Shown: one piece after another, positions 32,101-35,597 of the stretch | Layout: the number at the start of each line of letters is the position of its first letter | Numbering within the stretch: position 1 is the first letter of the stretch | Source of the DNA: a virus | IMG/VR virus record: IMGVR_UViG_3300024239_000268 | Coordinates: 1 to 35,597 of that record | Direction: 5' to 3' (one strand) | DNA length: 35,597 nucleotides | Made by a program: the position numbers and the translations under genes | Notes under the pieces: generated by a model | What the model was told of the DNA's origin: nothing | The model's input: the letters and a program-made list of their open reading frames with translations, nothing else | The model's database searches: none

Positions 32101-32333
32101 GCTACAACCCGGACCTCCGTGCCTGGGCACAGCACCCATTGCCCTCCGATGCATCGGCAACTGAACGCCAAAGCCATCGTGACTTCAACGATCTGATCCG
32201 ACGCACGGAGACGCTCAGCGTCACACGCGGCCGCTTCAGCATTGGTCGTACCACCATGCTTCTTTCCGCCGCGTGCCTGTTCGGCGCCGGCTTCGTCACT
32301 GCCATCTGGATCGCCGCCTTGATCCGCTCCTGA
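32097..32333 (+). CDS. Small early protein with C-terminal membrane helix
   Basis: A 78-residue protein from GTG 32097, overlapping the upstream stop. The N-terminal 50 residues are soluble and polar. The C-terminus is a transmembrane helix (LLSAACLFGAGFVTAIWIAAL) that leaves only a few residues on the far side, the plan of a tail-anchored protein. In Mu-like phages an early membrane toxin (Kil) blocks cell division; that is a possible role, but no sequence similarity can be claimed. Confidence 0.55.
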   Translation: MSYNPDLRAWAQHPLPSDASATERQSHRDFNDLIRRTETLSVTRGRFSIGRTTMLLSAACLFGAGFVTAIWIAALIRS

Positions 32334-32343
32334 CCACCCCATC

Positions 32344-32622
32344 ATGACCTGGCAATATACACCCCACACCCAGCAGCCGAGGAAGCCTGTCCGCAACGAG
32401 GAGGATCCCGTCTTCGTCGTTCCGAACGGCCGCGGCGGCTATGCACTCCGGCTCGCCGCAACAACCACATTGATCGGTACGTTCTCCACCCCGGACGCTG
32501 CGGCCCGCTTCGCGAGGAGCCACTTCACCACAGTGCGAATCTTAACCGCGGCAGTCGCCGTAACCGAGCAAGCAGTGATCACCCCAATCTCCACCAAAGC
32601 TAACGCCCTAATCCATTCGTAA
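32344..32622 (+). CDS. Unknown small early protein
   Basis: A 92-residue protein. The middle (FVVPNGRGGYALRLAATTTL, then GTFSTPDAAARFARSHF) looks like a small alpha/beta fold in which a strand pair is followed by a helix. A hydrophobic C-terminal part (VRILTAAVAVTEQAVI) is too polar for a certain membrane helix. No family is recognised. It starts 10 bases after the previous stop without a Shine-Dalgarno and ends 2 bases before the Gam-like gene. Confidence 0.45.
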   Translation: MTWQYTPHTQQPRKPVRNEEDPVFVVPNGRGGYALRLAATTTLIGTFSTPDAAARFARSHFTTVRILTAAVAVTEQAVITPISTKANALIHS

Positions 32623-32624
32623 TC

Positions 32625-33176
32625 ATGGCCACCACCATCACTCAAATCACCATCGGCACCATCGAAACAAAGTGCCGTGACTACGCTTCCCGGCGAGCTC
32701 AGCTCGCCGACAGAAACGCCGAGTTCAAGGACGCCCTGCAGGCCGTCTACCGGACCTATCTTCCCCGTCTCAAGGCTGCCAGCGCCAGCTGCGCGGGCCT
32801 CGAAGCCGAGATCCGCGCGGACATCGAGGCCTCCCCTGAGCTGTTCCAGAAGCCCCGCACCCTGGTGCTAAATGGGGTGAAGTGCGGCTTCGCCAAGGGC
32901 AAGGGCTCCTTGTCCTGGGACTGCGAAGATGAGGACCTCGTGAAGCGCATCCGCAAGCAATGTGCCCAGGATCTGCAGGAGCTGCTCATCAACACCACCT
33001 ACAAGCCATCGAAGAAGGCACTCGAAAGCCTCCCGGCCGACGCGCTCAAGCGCCTCGGTATCTCCGTCTCTGACGCTGGCGACAAGGTCGTTGTCCAGAT
33101 CCCCGAAACCAACGTCGAAAAGTTCGTAAGCAAGCTCATGGACGAGCTGGTGAAGAACATCGAGGACGCTGGCTGA
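32625..33176 (+). CDS. Mu Gam-like host-nuclease inhibitor
   Basis: A 183-residue protein with the Gam pattern: an N-terminal long helix (AEFKDALQAVYRTYLPRLK), a following helix, and a beta hairpin (FQKPRTLVLNGVKCGFAKGK). A basic segment (DEDLVKRIRKQCAQDLQEL) and a helix-strand C-terminus (DALKRLGISVSDAGDKVVV) follow. Gam proteins bind DNA ends as Ku-like dimers and protect linear phage DNA from RecBCD/AddAB-type exonucleases. Its position in the early operon after A and B matches Mu. I am fairly confident about the family but have no search result. Confidence 0.7.
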   Translation: MATTITQITIGTIETKCRDYASRRAQLADRNAEFKDALQAVYRTYLPRLKAASASCAGLEAEIRADIEASPELFQKPRTLVLNGVKCGFAKGKGSLSWDCEDEDLVKRIRKQCAQDLQELLINTTYKPSKKALESLPADALKRLGISVSDAGDKVVVQIPETNVEKFVSKLMDELVKNIEDAG

Positions 33177-33199
33177 TATTGACCTCAATACATCCAGCC

Positions 33200-33664
33200 A
33201 TGCCAAAAATTGAGATCAACCAGGTCGCCGAGATCCTGAAGCGCAACAAGGCGGAGGCCGCGTTGTTGCGTGCAACTGTGGAGGAAATGAACCTCCTGGT
33301 CCGGGCCGAAGCCGAGGAGGAGAAGGCCCCGGCGGTCAAGAAGCAGTTCGTGATCATCGTATCCGACCCGGACAATCGGTTCCCCGACTATGACTTCGCG
33401 GGCTGGGTGGTCCAGATCCCAGACAACGACAGCCCCGTCACCACGATGGACCGCGTGATCAAGGCCGCCCACGAGTACAACACCACGAAGAAGGGGCGCC
33501 TACTGACAGTGAAATCCATCGGAGAAGCCATGGAGAACGTGCCCGCCAAGATCTTCAAGGAGACGGAGGTCTGGGTGAAGACTAAGACCCCGGTACTCGT
33601 GGTAAAATCCGACAACATCGTACCCCGCGTAAAGGTCGAGAAATCCGACGAGGACGACGAGTAA
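33200..33664 (+). CDS. Unknown early protein, acidic C-terminus
   Basis: A 154-residue protein of unknown function starting MPKIEINQVAEILKRNKAEA. Helical N-terminus with an acidic stretch (VRAEAEEEKAPAVKKQF), then a strand-rich middle (VIIVSDPDNRFPDYDFAGWV, then TMDRVIKAAHEYNTTKK) and a C-terminal acidic tail (VEKSDEDDE). The middle has the look of a small alpha/beta domain found in phage early proteins. It could be a Gam partner or an anti-host factor. ATG 33200 is chosen; a TTG further upstream (33179) is also in frame. Confidence 0.5.
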   Translation: MPKIEINQVAEILKRNKAEAALLRATVEEMNLLVRAEAEEEKAPAVKKQFVIIVSDPDNRFPDYDFAGWVVQIPDNDSPVTTMDRVIKAAHEYNTTKKGRLLTVKSIGEAMENVPAKIFKETEVWVKTKTPVLVVKSDNIVPRVKVEKSDEDDE

Positions 33665-33681
33665 TATAGACCAAAAGCCAA

Positions 33682-33706
33682 GCCTCCCTGCTCTATACAG
33701 GGAGGC
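33682..33706 (+). promoter_or_regulatory. Perfect 9-bp hairpin between early genes
   Basis: GCCTCCCTG (33682-33690) pairs with CAGGGAGGC (33698-33706) around a 7-base loop, 16 bases before the start at 33723. It may be a weak terminator or mRNA-stability element splitting the early operon; no T-run follows on the plus strand, so termination is doubtful. The 33665-33722 gap contains no gene. Confidence 0.45.
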
Positions 33707-33722
33707 AAAACACCCATTATAT

Positions 33723-34271
33723 ATGAACGTCGCACAGCGCAAAATCTACTTCGCCACTCTGTGGCCTGCAGCTTGCCGCGTTAATGGGTGGAATCGAAAC
33801 GACAATATCAAGCGCATTGCCGTACTTAACGATTGTATGCGTGCGATCGGTGCCCCCGCAGTAGAGTCCAGTTCAGAACTCGGACCCGATGAGGTCACCG
33901 CCCTATTTACTTACCTCAAATTCTTGGCCAACCAGGCCAGCCTGGAGCTGAGTGCCCGATGGCTTGACTGCCAGGAGGACTACGAGGCCTTCAACCGCGC
34001 CCGGCAAGCAGACTGGCACGAGTCTGAGACCTACGGCCGGGGCAAAAACAAGCTCGACCGTAACCGCTTTGCAGGCGCAACCAGCGCGCAGGGTGAGGCA
34101 CTCGACAGCTTCGACCCTGAAGCCATCCGCAAGCGCCACCTGACGATGGCCAATCGCCACAAGAAAAAGCTTCAGCGCGAAGGCCGGGAGACTGCCCTGC
34201 CGCAGGATAATCCTCAGTTGGTGGCATCATCGGTCGCCCCCTGCCAAGACTTCGAGGGCGACCCATTCTGA
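33723..34271 (+). CDS. GemA-like early protein (tentative)
   Basis: A 182-residue protein. The N-terminus (RKIYFATLWPAACRVNGW, then RIAVLNDCMRAIGA) begins like Mu gp16/GemA and related regulators: a lysine-containing helix, an aromatic pair, then a basic linker. A helical middle (EVTALFTYLKFLANQASLEL) follows, and the second half is highly charged and basic (RKRHLTMANRHKKKLQREG). Mu GemA alters host gene expression and DNA topology. The match is weak and mainly positional. No Shine-Dalgarno is seen before the ATG, which lies in an A/T-rich leader after a hairpin. Confidence 0.45.
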   Translation: MNVAQRKIYFATLWPAACRVNGWNRNDNIKRIAVLNDCMRAIGAPAVESSSELGPDEVTALFTYLKFLANQASLELSARWLDCQEDYEAFNRARQADWHESETYGRGKNKLDRNRFAGATSAQGEALDSFDPEAIRKRHLTMANRHKKKLQREGRETALPQDNPQLVASSVAPCQDFEGDPF

Positions 34272-34273
34272 GC

Positions 34274-34624
34274 ATGCAGTTCGGCCTCCAGTTTCGTCGC
34301 TCCGACGCTCCCGAGATCTCGAAGGAGGAGATTGATCTTCTCTCCGAGTACCTCGCCGGAAAAGGCTGGGTGAAGGCTGGAGTACTCATGGATGTGCTCA
34401 ACCTAGACGAACGCCGGATCCGGGCGATCGCCGAAGCCTCCGATGGCCTTATCATTTCAGGACCTGGTTCTCCAGGCTATCGGTTGATGACCGGCGTGGG
34501 AGATCAGAAGGAAGTCGACGAGGCCGCGAACCGGCTGGAGTCACAGGCGAACCGCATGCTCCTCAGAGCTGAATCGCTCAGGAGGCGCGCACGAAAGCTC
34601 ACTGCTCATGCCGGTAGCATATAG
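34274..34624 (+). CDS. Winged-helix DNA-binding protein
   Basis: A 116-residue protein. Residues about 15-75 form a winged helix (SKEEIDLLSEYLAGKGWVKA, then LMDVLNLDERRIRAIAEAS, then wing GLIISGPGSPGYRLM). The end is a basic coiled coil (LESQANRMLLRAESLRRRAR) that may dimerise the protein. Similar small winged-helix proteins in phages regulate late genes or replication. As the last early genes of Mu include the late activator mor, this is a candidate for the late activator here. It begins 2 bases after the previous stop. Confidence 0.6.
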   Translation: MQFGLQFRRSDAPEISKEEIDLLSEYLAGKGWVKAGVLMDVLNLDERRIRAIAEASDGLIISGPGSPGYRLMTGVGDQKEVDEAANRLESQANRMLLRAESLRRRARKLTAHAGSI

Positions 34625-35351
34625 AGTGAAGCCAGGCACAATGCCTGGATGCTCGAAATGCTCGATGGTTGGGGCGCCCCACCAGTCGCTCATCGAAAAG
34701 CCGTCCTGGGTGAGGGCGCCAAGGACGAGTCAGCGCGAACTCGCGAGGATCCGCTCGGCGCGCGAAGCCGATTTGGCAGAATCGATCGCCGCGTTGGTAG
34801 CCCAGGGCGGGAACCCTGCGGCCGAACGGCAACGGATCTTGCTCGAAGTTGTCGCCCGACACCCGGAAACCGGGTGGGAGTACTGGCTCTTGCGCGGGTG
34901 CGAGCACGCGAAGGCCCTGTGTGAATGGCCAACGCGGGAGACTGAGGCGATCGAGGCGACCTGGAGCGACATCTCGCTCAAGATGTTCCTCGCTTCAGCA
35001 GCCGATCGCATGTGGACACCCCTACGCATGGCGAAAGTTGCCAAGGCGCTCGGGTTTGAGGAGGGCGGAGACAGGCCGGCCCTGATGGCCTGCCCAAAGT
35101 GCGCTGAGACCCTGTTTGCCGATCGCGTTCGCCCGATCCTCACGGAATTGGGCACTGGACGTTGGCAAATCGCCGCTTCAGGAGGCTGCACACACATCCC
35201 GGACAGCGAAAAGAGCAGGGCAGACACCCCTCAGGAGCTTGCGGACAGGTGGAATGCCTGGGCAAACAAGAAGCTTGAGGATCGTTTGGCGACCGCTGAC
35301 CTGGCCGATGGGGTGAAGGGGAGCTTTGCGGCGGCGGTTGCGGCCCGATAA
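34608..35351 (+). CDS. Zinc-knuckle protein with Lar-like C-terminus
   Basis: A 247-residue protein. It shows two Cys-x2-Cys pairs (Cys15/Cys18 and Cys162/Cys165), later Cys194 in ASGGCTHI, and an end motif TPQELADRWNAWA. That C-terminal pattern resembles Lar/restriction-alleviation zinc domains, which end with a W-N motif; the second metal half is degenerate, so the call is tentative. The middle (residues 50-150) is helical with Trp-rich GWEYWLLRGCEHAKALCEW. It overlaps the preceding gene by 17 bases. ATG 34641, which keeps both knuckles, is an alternative start. As last gene before the end repeats it is a typical anti-host gene site. Confidence 0.55.
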   Translation: MPVAYRVKPGTMPGCSKCSMVGAPHQSLIEKPSWVRAPRTSQRELARIRSAREADLAESIAALVAQGGNPAAERQRILLEVVARHPETGWEYWLLRGCEHAKALCEWPTRETEAIEATWSDISLKMFLASAADRMWTPLRMAKVAKALGFEEGGDRPALMACPKCAETLFADRVRPILTELGTGRWQIAASGGCTHIPDSEKSRADTPQELADRWNAWANKKLEDRLATADLADGVKGSFAAAVAAR

Positions 35352-35407
35352 AGGGTCGATTTAGACGCCATTGAGGAGGCCTAAAAACAGGCTGGACCCC
35401 TCAAAAT

Positions 35408-35424
35408 AGTTACCAAACCTATGA
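35408..35424. repeat. Right end inverted repeat, exact mate of 1-17
   Basis: AGTTACCAAACCTATGA, the exact reverse complement of bases 1-17. A chance perfect 17-bp match at two ends of one window is very unlikely. Adjacent bases differ (T at 35407 does not pair with C at 18), so the repeat ends there on the inner side. Confidence 0.7.
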
Positions 35425-35448
35425 CGACGGGGCCATTTCCGGGCCCAA

Positions 35449-35461
35449 AGTTACCAAACCT
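35449..35461. repeat. Second right-end site (AGTTACCAAACCT)
   Basis: AGTTACCAAACCT, an exact 13-bp copy of the first part of 35408-35420, 41 bp further right in the same orientation. Repeated same-direction sites at one end are typical of Mu-type transposase binding arrays. Confidence 0.6.
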
Positions 35462-35521
35462 CGTCGCCCGTCAAAGAAACCACACCCCGCCTCGCTTTTC
35501 GCTCTGGGATTCACGCTTTTT

Positions 35522-35541
35522 AACGCCCGCTAACGGGTTTT
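35522..35541 (+). terminator. Terminator-like hairpin at the right end
   Basis: AACGCCCG-CTAA-CGGGTT arms followed by TTTT, on the plus strand, about 170 bases after the last early gene. It may end early transcription before the host. It is a short stem with one bulge, so moderate at best. Confidence 0.4.
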
Positions 35542-35546
35542 CAGCG

Positions 35547-35565
35547 GTTCCCAAACCAAATGACG
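35547..35565. repeat. Third, diverged right-end site
   Basis: GTTCCCAAACCAAATGACG compared with GTTACCAAACCTATGACG at 35409: one substitution and one small indel region, and the flanking ATGACG is also conserved. This suggests the element continues at least to here. Confidence 0.5.
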
Positions 35566-35597
35566 TCCATCACGAGGCTCTCATGAAAACTGAAATA

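Larger units (their letters stand above)
1..35597. mobile_element. Mu-like transposable siphophage/prophage, nearly complete
   Basis: Seen: a Mu-type transposase and ATPase on the plus strand, a full set of head, packaging and tail genes on the minus strand, and inverted end repeats at 1-17 and 35408-35424. Known: transposable siphophages (B3, D3112, RcapMu) combine Mu-like replication with a long flexible tail. Inferred: this is one such element. The window starts inside or exactly at an end site, and further site copies lie at 35449 and 35547, so the true ends may lie a little outside 1 and beyond 35424. No host flank is recognisable. Confidence 0.88.
35352..35597. other. Right-end non-coding region with iterated end sites
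   Basis: No gene is supported over ~245 bases. It holds three copies of a GTTNCCAAACC-type site and a terminator-like hairpin. The final 15 bases start with ATG (35583, MKTEI) after GAGG; this could be the first codons of a truncated host or phage gene, but it is too short to call. Confidence 0.6.

Noticed and set aside
35429-35445. GGGCC/GGCCC hairpin between right-end sites as a terminator
   Set aside because: Short stem without a following T-run; more likely a by-product of GC-rich sequence.
1-35597. CRISPR arrays, tRNA or rRNA genes
   Set aside because: No regularly spaced direct repeats of 25-40 bases and no cloverleaf or rRNA-like stretch was seen on either strand.

Overview
The window is almost entirely one GC-rich transposable (Mu-like) siphophage or prophage. 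It carries a Mu-type transposition pair (DDE-family transposase and AAA+ target-selection ATPase). It also carries the Mu-type order of packaging genes (small membrane protein, winged-helix protein, gp27-like small terminase, large terminase, portal, Mu F-like domain), an HK97-fold head, and a long flexible tail. The tail-tip genes (BR0599/DUF2163-type hub protein, NlpC/P60 peptidase, giant tip/fibre protein) recall gene transfer agents and siphoviral transposable phages such as RcapMu. No gene looks convincingly chromosomal. A lipoprotein with both a lipobox and a membrane helix suggests a host with an outer membrane. Most isolated start codons lack a Shine-Dalgarno sequence, which in a GC-rich genome would fit Verrucomicrobiota or a similar group, but that is a guess.

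Layout. From about 25.9 kb leftward to 0.1 kb runs one minus-strand late operon. It begins with small unknown genes and a spanin-like lipoprotein (25.9-22.5 kb), then terminase, portal, protease and capsid (22.4-16.0 kb), connector, neck and tail-tube genes (15.9-12.6 kb), tape measure (12.5-9.0 kb) and tail tip (9.0-0.1 kb). Many neighbours overlap by ATGA, so translation is probably coupled. From 26.9 kb rightward to 35.35 kb runs a plus-strand early operon: regulators, transposase, ATPase, small unknown genes, a Gam-like nuclease inhibitor, a winged-helix protein and a zinc-knuckle protein with a Lar-like C-terminus.

Between them, at 26.2-27.1 kb, lies a switch. Two ribbon-helix-helix genes diverge from an AT-rich spacer that holds two 17-bp operator-like inverted repeats. 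Just beyond the leftward regulator genes are two long perfect palindromes with the same core, next to the presumed late promoter. Both operons therefore read outward from the switch, unlike classical Mu, where nearly all genes read one way from the left end.

The first 17 bases recur as a perfect inverted repeat at 35408-35424, with two further related sites to the right. These are probably transposase-binding end sites. The exact phage/host junctions cannot be fixed from this window. No recognisable endolysin, tRNA, rRNA or CRISPR was found.
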